Origin: an uncultured Marinosulfonomonas sp.
GTDB taxonomy: Bacteria; Pseudomonadota; Alphaproteobacteria; Rhodobacterales; Rhodobacteraceae
Direction of reading: 5' to 3'
NCBI GenBank assembly: GCA_947311455.1
Contig: CAMZKY010000152.1
Span: forward strand, 1-17,663
Length of the DNA: 17,663 bases
The first letter of the stretch is position 1, and each line of letters starts with the position of its first letter. The position numbers and the translations under genes were made by a program. Below, one piece after another: positions 7,095-15,107 of this stretch. Below the pieces are notes generated by a model. The model searched no databases. It saw nothing but the letters and a program-made list of their open reading frames with translations, and was not told the origin of the DNA.

Positions 7095-7391
7095 GCGGTT
7101 GTTTCACCTTTTTCGAAAATAGTTTTGGGCTAGCCTGTTTTCTATGAAAATTCAGTGTCTTAAAGCTCAAGCATTTCATGCTGCCCACCCTTTAGATGAT
7201 GCACCCAACCCTGTCCCGCCACGCAAGGCCGCTGCCGCTTGCAAATCTAGCCCAACCAAATGCCGCGTAGAATATGCGAGGTAATTGCATGGGGTAGGTT
7301 CACCGTCAGCGTTGTCAGGGAGCTCAGAAAACTCTGCGCTAGGTTCCATTCGGTTTAGCCATGGCGCAATACATATATTTCAGGATATTTA
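7095..7391. other. spacer between tRNA-Asp promoter and tetR, no gene recognised
   Basis: About 300 bases downstream of tetR and upstream of the tRNA promoter. A 45-codon plus-strand frame starts at ATG 7144 and ends at TAA 7281-7283, and a 32-codon minus frame overlaps it. Neither has a ribosome site or resembles a known protein. No terminator hairpin with a T-run is visible for tetR. I see nothing else in it. Confidence 0.4.
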
Positions 7392-8018
7392 TCAATCGTT
7401 TATCGTAATCCCATGGCGCGCACAAAACCGCGCAAATTCGTTTTTTGTGGGCTTTTGCCCCGTATAAACTTCAACGTAATCCGGCATCCGTTTGATGCGT
7501 GGCTTCAGCGGCTCTTTTACCCCCATGGCGATATAACCAACCTGCGTATAAAGGATGGTCATGGCGCGTACTTCGGCTTGTTGATCACTAAACCCAAAGC
7601 GTAAAAACATCGCCTTGATTGCTGCCTTGCGCCGTTTATCTGCCGCATCAATCCGTTCTTGAACCGCCGCATCATTTTGTGCCCAGTTTCGGATGGCCAG
7701 ATCAAACCTTGCGTCAAACAATTCGGAATCCAGCCAGCAGTCAAAAAGATTGAGCATCGCTTCACTTATGCTTTCTGCATACGCCTCTACCCGCGCAATA
7801 AGGTTTCCGGTATTTTTATTTTCCCAGCAATTAACAACCGCCTCCAACAACGCCTCACGATCCTTGAAGTGCCAGTAAAAGCTTGTGCGCGACAGGCCCA
7901 GACGTTTGGCCAGCGGCATTACTTTAACCGCATCCACCCCCGAATCAAGCAACAGCCCATACGCCGCTTGCAGCCAGATATCAGCCGATCCTTTGATTTG
8001 TTTTGCATCATCACCCAT
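7392..8018 (-). CDS. TetR/AcrR family transcriptional regulator
   Basis: A 208-residue dimeric repressor type. The N-terminal helix-turn-helix is clear: AAYGLLLDSGVDAVKV (18-33), LAKRLGLSRTSFYWHF (36-51) and KDREALLEAV (52-61), the usual TetR recognition-helix ending. The C-terminal ligand domain (about 70-208) is not diagnostic. It is divergent from the methyltransferase/flavoprotein pair with a 105-base spacer containing an operator-like inverted repeat, so it very likely controls that pair and itself. The ligand is probably the pathway substrate or a product, which is an inference from position. The ATG at 8018 gives normal length; its ribosome site is weak. Confidence 0.9.
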   Translation of the reverse strand: MGDDAKQIKGSADIWLQAAYGLLLDSGVDAVKVMPLAKRLGLSRTSFYWHFKDREALLEAVVNCWENKNTGNLIARVEAYAESISEAMLNLFDCWLDSELFDARFDLAIRNWAQNDAAVQERIDAADKRRKAAIKAMFLRFGFSDQQAEVRAMTILYTQVGYIAMGVKEPLKPRIKRMPDYVEVYTGQKPTKNEFARFCARHGITIND

Positions 8019-8057
8019 AGCGAATACTTAACATCGCCAATGCCAGGCCACAAGGAT

Positions 8058-8096
8058 CTTGACAGAGGAGTTGTATTTCTCGACACTTATGTCAAG
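8058..8096 (+). promoter_or_regulatory. putative TetR operator and promoter between tetR and methyltransferase gene
   Basis: TCGACA-CTTA-TGTCAA (8080-8095) is a 16-base inverted repeat with one mismatch, a size typical of TetR-family operators. A further TTGACA at 8059-8064 is an exact -35 hexamer and makes a perfect 7-bp inverted pair, CTTGACA/TGTCAAG, with the right arm (8058-8064, 8090-8096). The repeat would cover the -10 region for a start around 8095, which suits repression by occlusion. No good TATAAT match is visible. The ribosome site AAAAGGAA is at 8111-8118. Confidence 0.55.
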
Positions 8097-8123
8097 CCTA
8101 GTTTAATCCGAAAAGGAATCGCC

Positions 8124-9680
8124 ATGGCACCCAATCCAAAGCCCAAACGCCGCGCTCGTGGTGAAAAGAAACGCAGCGCGCAGCAGGGCCAGAACCCACA
8201 TCTTTACGTGCCCTATCTAACCCGTGGTATTCCGACTTATGATCTGATGAACGACGACAGTCTAACCAAGATCGAGGCCATGGCCGATCGCATTCTGGCC
8301 GAGATTGGTATCGAATTTCGTGATGATCCTGAAACCGTGCGCCTGTTTAAAAATGCTGGTGGCAAGGTGTCGGACGTTTCTGAAACGGCTTGGAATATAA
8401 AATTTGAGCCCGGCCTTATTCGCGATCTATTAAAAACCGCCCCTGCGCAGTTTATCCAGCACGCCCGCAATCCGACCAAATCCGTGCAAATCGGAGGCGA
8501 TGCCATGGTGTTTGCCCCCGCTTATGGCTCGCCTTTTGTGATGGATTTGGACAAGGGGCGCCGTTATGGCACCATGCAAGATTTTGATAACTTTGTAAAA
8601 CTGGCGCAATCTTCGCCGTGGATGCATCATTCTGGCGGCACCATTTGCGAACCGACCGACATTCCGGTGAACAAACGCCATCTGGATATGATCTATTCCC
8701 ACATCCGCTATTCAGATCGCGCCTTTTTGGGGTCAATCACCGCGCCGGAACGGGCCGAAGATGGCATCGATATGGCCCGTATTGTGTTTGGCGTAGAGTT
8801 TGTCGAGCAGAATTGCGTGATCATGGGTAATTTCAACTCCACCTCACCTTTGGTTTGGGACGGGGTTTCCACCCAAGGCATCCGCACCTATGCCGCCGCC
8901 AATCAAGGATCCATCCACCTGCCATTCCTTCTGGGCGGCGCGGTTTCGCCGCTTACTATGGCAGGATCCATCGCACAAAACCTGGCCGAAACCATGGTTG
9001 GCTGCGCGCTAACCCAACTGGTGCGCCCCGGTGCACCAACGGTGCTGGGATCGTTCCTTGTGTCTCTGGCAATGCGCTCGGGTTCGCCCACATTCGGCAC
9101 CCCCGAACCCGCCCTTGGTAGCCTTGTCATGGGGCAATTGGCGCGGCGTTTGAACCTGCCTTTGCGCTGTGCGGGTAATTTCACCACCTCGAAACTGCCT
9201 GATGGGCAAGCCATGCAGCAAAGCATGATGTCGATGATGTCTGCCATTCAAAGTGGGGCAAATTACATCCTGCATGCGGCGGGATTTCTAGATGGGCTTT
9301 TATCAATGTCATACGAAAAATTCGTAATGGATGCGGATATGTGTGGCGCGCTGCATGCTTATGTGAATGGCATTCAGGTCAATGACGAAACCCTCGCTTT
9401 TGACGCGTTGGCGCAAAACGGCCCCGGCGAGCACCTGTTTGGCTGCGACCATACTATGCGCCACTATAAAACTGCGTATTGGGACAGCGGATTTAACGAT
9501 GATAACACCTTTGAAACATGGGATGAACAAGGCAGTATCAATTCCATGCAGCGGGCAAATACCCAATGGAAACAAACCTTGGCAGAATACACCGCCCCGC
9601 CGCTGGATCAGGCCATAGACGAAGCGTTGCAAGAATTCATTGCCAAAAAGAAATCATCCATGGAGGATGCGTGGTATTAA
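8124..9680 (+). CDS. MttB-superfamily (trimethylamine methyltransferase-like, non-pyrrolysine) protein
   Basis: 518 residues of the COG5598 superfamily, TIM-barrel enzymes that move a methyl group from a quaternary or tertiary amine to a corrinoid protein. The frame has no in-frame TAG and ends in TAA, so it is not the pyrrolysine-containing trimethylamine enzyme; non-Pyl members characterised so far act on quaternary amines such as glycine betaine, proline betaine or carnitine. The start at 8124 is set by AAAAGGAA (8111-8118); the frame stays open upstream to 7659, but that part runs antisense to tetR and is spurious. The N-terminus is very basic (about 4-20). It is followed after 42 bases by the flavoprotein gene, a probable operon. 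No corrinoid protein, corrinoid activator or methyltetrahydrofolate methyltransferase is present nearby. The substrate cannot be read from the sequence. Confidence 0.88.
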   Translation: MAPNPKPKRRARGEKKRSAQQGQNPHLYVPYLTRGIPTYDLMNDDSLTKIEAMADRILAEIGIEFRDDPETVRLFKNAGGKVSDVSETAWNIKFEPGLIRDLLKTAPAQFIQHARNPTKSVQIGGDAMVFAPAYGSPFVMDLDKGRRYGTMQDFDNFVKLAQSSPWMHHSGGTICEPTDIPVNKRHLDMIYSHIRYSDRAFLGSITAPERAEDGIDMARIVFGVEFVEQNCVIMGNFNSTSPLVWDGVSTQGIRTYAAANQGSIHLPFLLGGAVSPLTMAGSIAQNLAETMVGCALTQLVRPGAPTVLGSFLVSLAMRSGSPTFGTPEPALGSLVMGQLARRLNLPLRCAGNFTTSKLPDGQAMQQSMMSMMSAIQSGANYILHAAGFLDGLLSMSYEKFVMDADMCGALHAYVNGIQVNDETLAFDALAQNGPGEHLFGCDHTMRHYKTAYWDSGFNDDNTFETWDEQGSINSMQRANTQWKQTLAEYTAPPLDQAIDEALQEFIAKKKSSMEDAWY

Positions 9681-9722
9681 AGGCCTACACACCATCATCC
9701 GCCACTTAATTAAGGGGAAACC

Positions 9723-11759
9723 ATGTCAAACGATCCGCTGCTACAGCCCTATGAATTAAAACACCTGACCCTGAAAAACCGGATCATGACCACCAGCCAT
9801 GAACCCGCCTATCCCGAAGACGGCATGCCCAAAAACCGTTACCGCGCCTATCACGAAGAACGCGCCAAGGCCGGTATTGGCCTAACCATGACCGCCGGTT
9901 CCGCCGCCGTATCGCGCGACAGCCCGCCCGTGTTTAACAACATTCTGGCTTATAAAGACGAAGTGGTGCCATGGATACAAGACCTGACCGACGCCTGCCA
10001 CGAACACGGTGCGGCGGTGATGATCCAACTTACTCATCTGGGGCGGCGCACGGGGTGGAACAAGGGTGATTGGCTGCCTGCTGTATCACCTAGCAATGAT
10101 CGCGAGCCGGCGCACAGGGCCTTCACCAAAAAGATCGAAGACTGGGACATCGCCCGCATCATCACCGATTACGCCGACGCCGCCGAACGGATGCAAGCCG
10201 GCGGCATGGACGGTGTTGAACTGGAAGCCTTTGGCCATTTGATGGATCAGTTTATTTCTCCGCTTACGAATGATCTGGATGCGCCTTATGGCGGTGATCT
10301 GGACAATCGGTTGAAATTTTCTATGGACGTTCTAAGCGCCATTCGTGAACGCGTAGGAGACAAATTTCTGGTGGGAATCCGGTTTACCGCGGATGAGGGC
10401 GAAAAAGGCGGTACCACTTTTGAAGACGGCATTGAAATTGCAAAAAAATGGCGTGACAGCGGTATGGTTGATTTCCTGAACATCGTTAAAGGCCGCATTC
10501 ATACCGACCCCGCCATGACCGACATGATCCCCGTTCAGGGAATGAAAAACGCACCGCATCTGGATTTTGCCGGCGCTGTGCGCGCCGAGGTAGGCATGCC
10601 CACATTCCACGCCGCCAAAATCCCTGATGTGGCCACAGCACGCCACGCAATTGCCGCGGGACAATTGGATATGGTTGGCATGACCCGAGCCCATATGGCC
10701 GATCCTCATATCGTGCGCAAAATCATTGAGGGGCGTGAAGATGATATCCGCCCTTGTGTTGGTGCCACTTATTGTCTGGATCGCATTTATCAGGCCGGTG
10801 ATGCGCTTTGTATGCACAACGCCGCCACAGGGCGCGAATTAACTATGCCGCACGATATTCCCGCCGCTGACATGGTGAAAAATGTGGTGATTATCGGTAC
10901 TGGCCCAGCTGGGCTTGAGGCCGCGCGCGTGGCAGCGGAGCGCGGCCACAAAGTGACTGTGTTTGAGGCCGCGGCCGATCCGGGTGGGCAGGTGCGTTTG
11001 ACCGCGCAGTCCCCACGCCGCAAGGAAATGATCAGCATCATTGATTGGCGTATGGCCCAATGCGCCGCACGTGATGTTGAATTCCAGTTCAACACGTGGG
11101 CCGAAGTAGACGACGTTACCGCCCTAAACCCTGATGTGGTTATCGTGGCCACAGGTGGCATGCCAGACACTGCGGTTCTGGAAACCGGCAATGACCTTGT
11201 GGTCTCAACTTGGGATATCATTTCGGGCGATGTAAAGCCTGGTCAGAATGTTCTCATCTATGACGATGCGGGCGACCACCCGGCCCTTCAAGCCGCTGAA
11301 GTTGTTGCAAACTCAGGGGCAAGCGTGGAAATCATGACACCAGATCGCAGTTTTGCCCCCGAAATCATGGCGATGAATTTGGTACCGTATATGCGCAGCC
11401 TGCAAGACAAGGATACCACCTTTACCGTGACCCGCCGATTGGTGGATGTAAAATGCAAAGGCAATGCGCTTGAGGCGATCATCGGCACCGATTATTCCGA
11501 TTTTCGCAAATCCGCCACCTATGATCAGGTGGTTGTCAATCACGGCACTTTGCCGCTGGATGAATTGTATTTCGATCTAAAGCCGCTTTCGAAAAATCTG
11601 GGCGAAGTTGATCAGATCGCGTTAATCGCTGGAACCCCACAAACCATTGCAACCAATCCTGACGGGGCATTCCAGCTGTTTCGTATCGGCGATGCGGTTT
11701 CGGCGCGCAACACCCATGCAGCGATTTATGATGCGTTAAGATTGGTAAAAGATATATAA
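9723..11759 (+). CDS. TMADH-like FMN/FAD oxidoreductase, N-methyl amine demethylase type (dimethylglycine / N-methylproline)
   Basis: 678 residues in the old-yellow-enzyme plus FAD/NAD(P)-domain layout of trimethylamine dehydrogenase (TMADH). An FMN TIM barrel covers about 5-340, the Fe-S segment 343-365, and a Rossmann domain begins with GTGPAG (392-397). His172 (EAFGHLMDQF) coincides with TMADH His172, while the TMADH Tyr169 position is alanine. There is no cysteine near residue 30, so FMN is not covalently bound as in TMADH. The cluster motif is CVGATYC then Cys363: Cys345, Cys351 and Cys363 are present but position 348 is alanine. From memory, relatives named dimethylglycine or N-methylproline demethylase share this pattern. 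AAGGGG at 9712-9717 sets the start. Co-directional with the methyltransferase 42 bases upstream, it probably oxidises the tertiary amine made by that enzyme, releasing formaldehyde or passing it to a folate. Confidence 0.88.
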   Translation: MSNDPLLQPYELKHLTLKNRIMTTSHEPAYPEDGMPKNRYRAYHEERAKAGIGLTMTAGSAAVSRDSPPVFNNILAYKDEVVPWIQDLTDACHEHGAAVMIQLTHLGRRTGWNKGDWLPAVSPSNDREPAHRAFTKKIEDWDIARIITDYADAAERMQAGGMDGVELEAFGHLMDQFISPLTNDLDAPYGGDLDNRLKFSMDVLSAIRERVGDKFLVGIRFTADEGEKGGTTFEDGIEIAKKWRDSGMVDFLNIVKGRIHTDPAMTDMIPVQGMKNAPHLDFAGAVRAEVGMPTFHAAKIPDVATARHAIAAGQLDMVGMTRAHMADPHIVRKIIEGREDDIRPCVGATYCLDRIYQAGDALCMHNAATGRELTMPHDIPAADMVKNVVIIGTGPAGLEAARVAAERGHKVTVFEAAADPGGQVRLTAQSPRRKEMISIIDWRMAQCAARDVEFQFNTWAEVDDVTALNPDVVIVATGGMPDTAVLETGNDLVVSTWDIISGDVKPGQNVLIYDDAGDHPALQAAEVVANSGASVEIMTPDRSFAPEIMAMNLVPYMRSLQDKDTTFTVTRRLVDVKCKGNALEAIIGTDYSDFRKSATYDQVVVNHGTLPLDELYFDLKPLSKNLGEVDQIALIAGTPQTIATNPDGAFQLFRIGDAVSARNTHAAIYDALRLVKDI

Positions 11760-11793
11760 GGCCGCCGGTGAAAGAATTAGGATTGGGCGTTGT

Positions 11794-12951
11794 TCACACA
11801 TCAACCACGTGAACTGTGCTGCCTTTAGCGGTTAACGCAATTTCACCATTGCACAAACGTAAAGCATCGTTCCCGAATACTTCTTTTCGCCAGCCGGTTA
11901 GGGATTTTCCGTCGCGTCGTCCCGCCGCGATGGCATCCAGCTCTGCGGCCGTCGCGATCAGCTTTACGGCCACCCCTGCAGCTTCCGCTTTAGACTTCAG
12001 GAGCACCCGTAGTAAATCGGCCAGTGCCGGATTAACTTGAAGCTTTTCGCGGCTTCTATCGGGTTTGGGAAAATCGTCGGGATCCATAGACAAACCATTG
12101 GCGACGGCTTCTAGAATTCCAGCCGAAATGTCACCTTTACGCGCCTCTCGCATCAGCATCCGTGAACGCCCTAGATCCTGTAACGATTTTGGTTTGGTTG
12201 ACGCTATTTCGAGCATTGCATCATCTTTATAAACACGATTTCGGGGGATATTTCGACTTTGAGCGTAGGTTTCACGAAAGGCTGCCAATTCTTTAACAAT
12301 AGCCAAGAACCGGCCCGAGCTATTTCTTGTTTTCACGCGTTTCCATGCATTTTCCGGCTCAACTACATAAGTTTTCGGGTTTAAGAGAACTTTAAGTTCT
12401 TCTTCCACCCATTTGTTTCTGTTTGTTTTTTTAATTTTAGCATCTAAATATTCATAGACATCGCGCAGATGCGTTACGTCGCCGATCGCATAGATTTTCT
12501 GCGCATCGGTGAGCGGACGGCGCGACCAATCGGTAAAACGTGATGATTTATCGACCTGCTCTTTTGCAATTTTGCGGACCAGTGTTTCGTAGCCAACCTG
12601 TTCGCCAAACCCACAGACCATCGCCGCGGCCTGGGTGTCAAATAACGGGATAGGGAACACATTACCTTCGATGAAAAATATCTCGAGATCTTGTCGTGCG
12701 GCGTGGAATACTTTGACCACGCCTTCATCACGAAACAGATCATATAACGGCTCAAGCGATAGGCCATCAACCAAGGGATCAACCAAAACCGCGGCATCCG
12801 GATCGTCACTTCTAACGGCCAATTGAACCAAGCATAATTTGGAATAATACGTGCGCTCGCGCAAAAATTCGGTATCGATTGTAACATACGGATAGTCTCT
12901 TGCCATTTCACAATATTCAGCAAGATCTTTAGTTGTTGTAATCGTTTTCAT
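11794..12951 (-). CDS. rnd: ribonuclease D
   Basis: A 3'-5' exoribonuclease for tRNA 3' trimming, 385 residues, typical length. The DEDD exonuclease domain has DTEF with Asp26 and Glu28, HAARQDLEIF with Asp88, and YAIGDVTHL with Tyr154 and Asp158, so the full DEDDy set is present. The TDWSRRPLTDAQ block (140-151) is characteristic. The HRDC domain follows (about 210-290), then a C-terminal extension. It is the last gene of a minus-strand run after purM and purN, 69 bases beyond the purN stop, and converges on the flavoprotein gene with 34 bases between the stops. The ATG at 12951 has no clear ribosome site. Confidence 0.96.
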   Translation of the reverse strand: MKTITTTKDLAEYCEMARDYPYVTIDTEFLRERTYYSKLCLVQLAVRSDDPDAAVLVDPLVDGLSLEPLYDLFRDEGVVKVFHAARQDLEIFFIEGNVFPIPLFDTQAAAMVCGFGEQVGYETLVRKIAKEQVDKSSRFTDWSRRPLTDAQKIYAIGDVTHLRDVYEYLDAKIKKTNRNKWVEEELKVLLNPKTYVVEPENAWKRVKTRNSSGRFLAIVKELAAFRETYAQSRNIPRNRVYKDDAMLEIASTKPKSLQDLGRSRMLMREARKGDISAGILEAVANGLSMDPDDFPKPDRSREKLQVNPALADLLRVLLKSKAEAAGVAVKLIATAAELDAIAAGRRDGKSLTGWRKEVFGNDALRLCNGEIALTAKGSTVHVVDV

Positions 12952-13020
12952 ATAATTTGGCCTGTTGTTATTCTTAACACTTGCATTTTCAATACGCAGT
13001 TCAACCCCAAAAGAAAACCC

Positions 13021-13614
13021 TCAGGGTAAAATGACTGGGGTCTGATCATCCACCACAAAGCGGCGCAGCACTTGCGGGTAAAGTTTATGTTCATACGGCA
13101 AGATACGCTGCGCTAGGGTGTCGGGGGTGTCATCGGGCCGTATTGCCAGTTTCGCCTGCCCCAGAATAGGCCCATCGTCAAGCTTTGCGGTAACCATATG
13201 CACCGAGCATCCCGCATGGCTATCCCCAGCTTGGATCGCACGAGAATGCGTATGTAAGCCTTTGTATTTAGGCAATAAAGAAGGATGAATATTCAGAATT
13301 CTACGGTTCCAATGATCAACAAATTCACTAGTTAGAACCCGCATGAAGCCAGCCAAACAAATCACATCGGGTTGCGCATCTGTAAGGGCCGCTGTCAGCT
13401 TTGCTTCAAAAGCGTGGCGATCGTTGCCAAAAGGACGATGATCAATCGCAGCGGTTTTTATGCCCATATCCTGTGCTTTCTTCAAACCACCTGCCGTTGG
13501 ATCATTGGCCAAAACCAATACCGGACGTGCCGGATGATCACCCGTCATTGACTTTACCAAGGCCACCATATTAGAGCCACCACCCGAAATCAGAATGGCA
13601 ACCCGCTTTTTCAT
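13021..13614 (-). CDS. purN: phosphoribosylglycinamide formyltransferase
   Basis: Adds a formyl group from 10-formyltetrahydrofolate to GAR, the third step of purine synthesis. 197 residues. GGGSN (11-15) binds the phosphate of the substrate; the catalytic Asn108 and His110 lie in LNIHPSLLPKYKG, and Asp146 in KLDDGPIL. The start overlaps the purM stop by four bases (ATGA), so the two are translationally coupled. All catalytic residues are present. Confidence 0.97.
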   Translation of the reverse strand: MKKRVAILISGGGSNMVALVKSMTGDHPARPVLVLANDPTAGGLKKAQDMGIKTAAIDHRPFGNDRHAFEAKLTAALTDAQPDVICLAGFMRVLTSEFVDHWNRRILNIHPSLLPKYKGLHTHSRAIQAGDSHAGCSVHMVTAKLDDGPILGQAKLAIRPDDTPDTLAQRILPYEHKLYPQVLRRFVVDDQTPVILP

Positions 13615-14657
13615 GCAAGCGATCCTGAATAGATCACGCCTTGCCCTGAAACCACTTGGCCGATCACGCTGACGATTTCACCGTGACCCACAAGCGTTTT
13701 GGCCAATTCGCCGGCGCGGTCTTTTTCAACCACCAAAACCATACCCAATCCCGCATTGAATGTTTTAAGTAACTCATGCTCAGGCAGATTAGAAACACCC
13801 TGTATCCAGTTGAAAACAGGTGATAATTTCCATGCTGAAAGATCAACTTTTACACCCAGATCTTGTGGTAACACTCTGGGTAGGTTTTCGGTCAACCCAC
13901 CCCCCGTGATATGCGCCAAGGCATGAACGCCGCCTTGTCGGATCGCTGCCAGCGCGGATTTTACGTAAAGGCGGGTTGGGGTCAGTAATGCCTGCCCAAG
14001 TGTTTCATCCGAAAATGGGCAATCTGAATCCCAGTTTAGGCCGGATTTTTCAACCACTTTGCGCACCAAAGAATAACCATTGGAATGCACGCCATCGCTG
14101 GCCAAGCCCAACAACACATCCCCTTCGCGCACCCCGTTCGGCAGGTCAGCCCCGCGCTCCATGGCACCAACAGAGAACCCCGCCAGATCGAAATCACCAC
14201 CATTATACATTCCGGGCATTTCGGCAGTTTCCCCGCCGATTAATGCACATCCTGACAATTCACAGCCTTTGGCAATACTATTGATGATCCGTGTAGCCTG
14301 ATCCAGCTCAAGCTTGCCCGTGGCAAAATAATCTAGAAAAAACAATGGCTCCGCACCTTGGCAGATCAAATCATTCACACACATCGCCACCAGATCAATG
14401 CCAATTGTATCGACATTCCCCGTATCAATCGCAATACGCAGCTTTGTGCCCACCCCATCGGTGGCCGCCACCAGAATTGGATCGGTATATCCGGCATCTT
14501 TCAGATCGAATAACGCACCAAATCCACCAAGACCGGCCATAACACCGGAACGTTTGGTGCGTTTGGCCGCGGGTTTAATGCGTTCAACCAATGCATTCCC
14601 CGCATCAATATCCACCCCTGCACTGGCATAAGTAAGACCACGTTTATCGGACGACAT
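13611..14657 (-). CDS. purM: phosphoribosylformylglycinamidine cyclo-ligase (AIR synthetase)
   Basis: Closes the imidazole ring of FGAM to give AIR using ATP. 348 residues, normal length. DGVGTKLRIA holds the ATP/metal loop, GGETAEMPGMY is the diagnostic block, and HITGGGLTENLPR the C-terminal motif. The ATG at 14657 is preceded by AAGGGG about 11 bases upstream. First gene of the purM-purN-rnd run. Its promoter must lie in 14658-14812; TTGGCG and CATAGA with 17-base spacing on the minus strand (about 14727-14755) are a weak candidate. I saw no PurR-type box. Confidence 0.98.
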   Translation of the reverse strand: MSSDKRGLTYASAGVDIDAGNALVERIKPAAKRTKRSGVMAGLGGFGALFDLKDAGYTDPILVAATDGVGTKLRIAIDTGNVDTIGIDLVAMCVNDLICQGAEPLFFLDYFATGKLELDQATRIINSIAKGCELSGCALIGGETAEMPGMYNGGDFDLAGFSVGAMERGADLPNGVREGDVLLGLASDGVHSNGYSLVRKVVEKSGLNWDSDCPFSDETLGQALLTPTRLYVKSALAAIRQGGVHALAHITGGGLTENLPRVLPQDLGVKVDLSAWKLSPVFNWIQGVSNLPEHELLKTFNAGLGMVLVVEKDRAGELAKTLVGHGEIVSVIGQVVSGQGVIYSGSLA

Positions 14658-14764
14658 CAGGCAGCACCCCTTAAGAAAGAATCCGTTACGGGCGGGGTAT
14701 CAAGCAATGCGCTGTCTGTCTATGCAAAGAACCAGATAAATCGCCAAAACACTTACTTCTCCTC

Positions 14765-14793
14765 TTGACCCGCGCGTCGTGTCTGAATACCCA
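14765..14793 (+). promoter_or_regulatory. possible promoter of the CAT-anticodon tRNA
   Basis: TTGACC at 14765-14770 is a good -35 hexamer and lies 42 bases before the mature tRNA end, a reasonable distance. Seventeen bases later comes TACCCA (14788-14793), a poor -10. The -35 is supported better than the -10. Confidence 0.35.
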
Positions 14794-14812
14794 TACGCCA
14801 CAACGCTACGGT

Positions 14813-14889
14813 GGGCCTGTAGCTCAGTTGGTTAGAGCAGAGCGCTCATAACGCTTTTGTCGCAGGTTCAAGTCCTGCCGGGCCTACCA
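14813..14889 (+). tRNA. tRNA with anticodon CAT, most likely tRNA-Ile2 (lysidine type)
   Basis: A 77-base cloverleaf with encoded CCA. Acceptor GGGCCTG pairs with CGGGCCT; the D-arm is GCTCAGTTGGTTAGAGC, the anticodon loop CTCATAA, and the T-arm CGCAGGTTCAAGTCCTGCC. It lacks the features of the initiator tRNA (no 1-72 mismatch of the initiator type, no run of three G-C pairs at the anticodon stem). The C4-G69 and C5-G68 pairs are those reported as positive determinants for TilS in E. coli, which favours isoleucine AUA decoding over elongator methionine. The first acceptor pair is a G-T wobble and the sixth a T-G wobble. Elongator tRNA-Met remains possible. Confidence 0.9.
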
Positions 14890-14960
14890 AAAAAATACAT
14901 TTTTCCTATTTGGAATTAACCAGTTTCTAGTTTGGAAACAGCCAATTTCACCAATAAACA

Positions 14961-14988
14961 TTGACTTTATTTAACAAACCCTTAATTT
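14961..14988 (+). promoter_or_regulatory. possible promoter of the RTX gene
   Basis: The 218-base spacer 14890-15107 between the tRNA and the RTX gene is AT-rich. TTGACT (14961-14966) and TAATTT (14983-14988) with a 16-base gap form a plausible promoter, giving a leader of roughly 110 bases. A small inverted repeat GTTTC/GAAAC lies at 14923-14939. The ribosome site GAGGGG (15096-15101) is strong. I see no gene in the spacer. Confidence 0.35.
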
Positions 14989-15107
14989 TCTATTAACGGC
15001 TTGCTGTCTCGCAAAGAAATTGCCTGACAAGTCGGTTTTCTGTGCAGCGGTTATTCGGGGTGGGACCTTTGGGATAGCTGCTATTTTGTGTTTTTGAGGG
15101 GAATAAA

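Noticed and set aside
6717..7133. 138-codon plus-strand frame containing MARLTGLEPATPGVTGRYSN
   Set aside because: It is the antisense of tRNA-Asp and of the first small membrane-protein gene; this peptide is a well-known false translation of tRNA regions.
7144..7283. 45-codon frame in the spacer downstream of tetR
   Set aside because: No ribosome binding site, no recognisable similarity and overlap with an equally plausible minus-strand frame.
7659..8123. N-terminal extension of 155 codons on the methyltransferase frame
   Set aside because: It lies antisense to tetR and covers the operator-like spacer; the ribosome binding site at 8111-8118 points to the ATG at 8124.
8124..9680. Pyrrolysine-containing trimethylamine methyltransferase
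   Set aside because: There is no in-frame TAG codon in the gene, and the stop is TAA.
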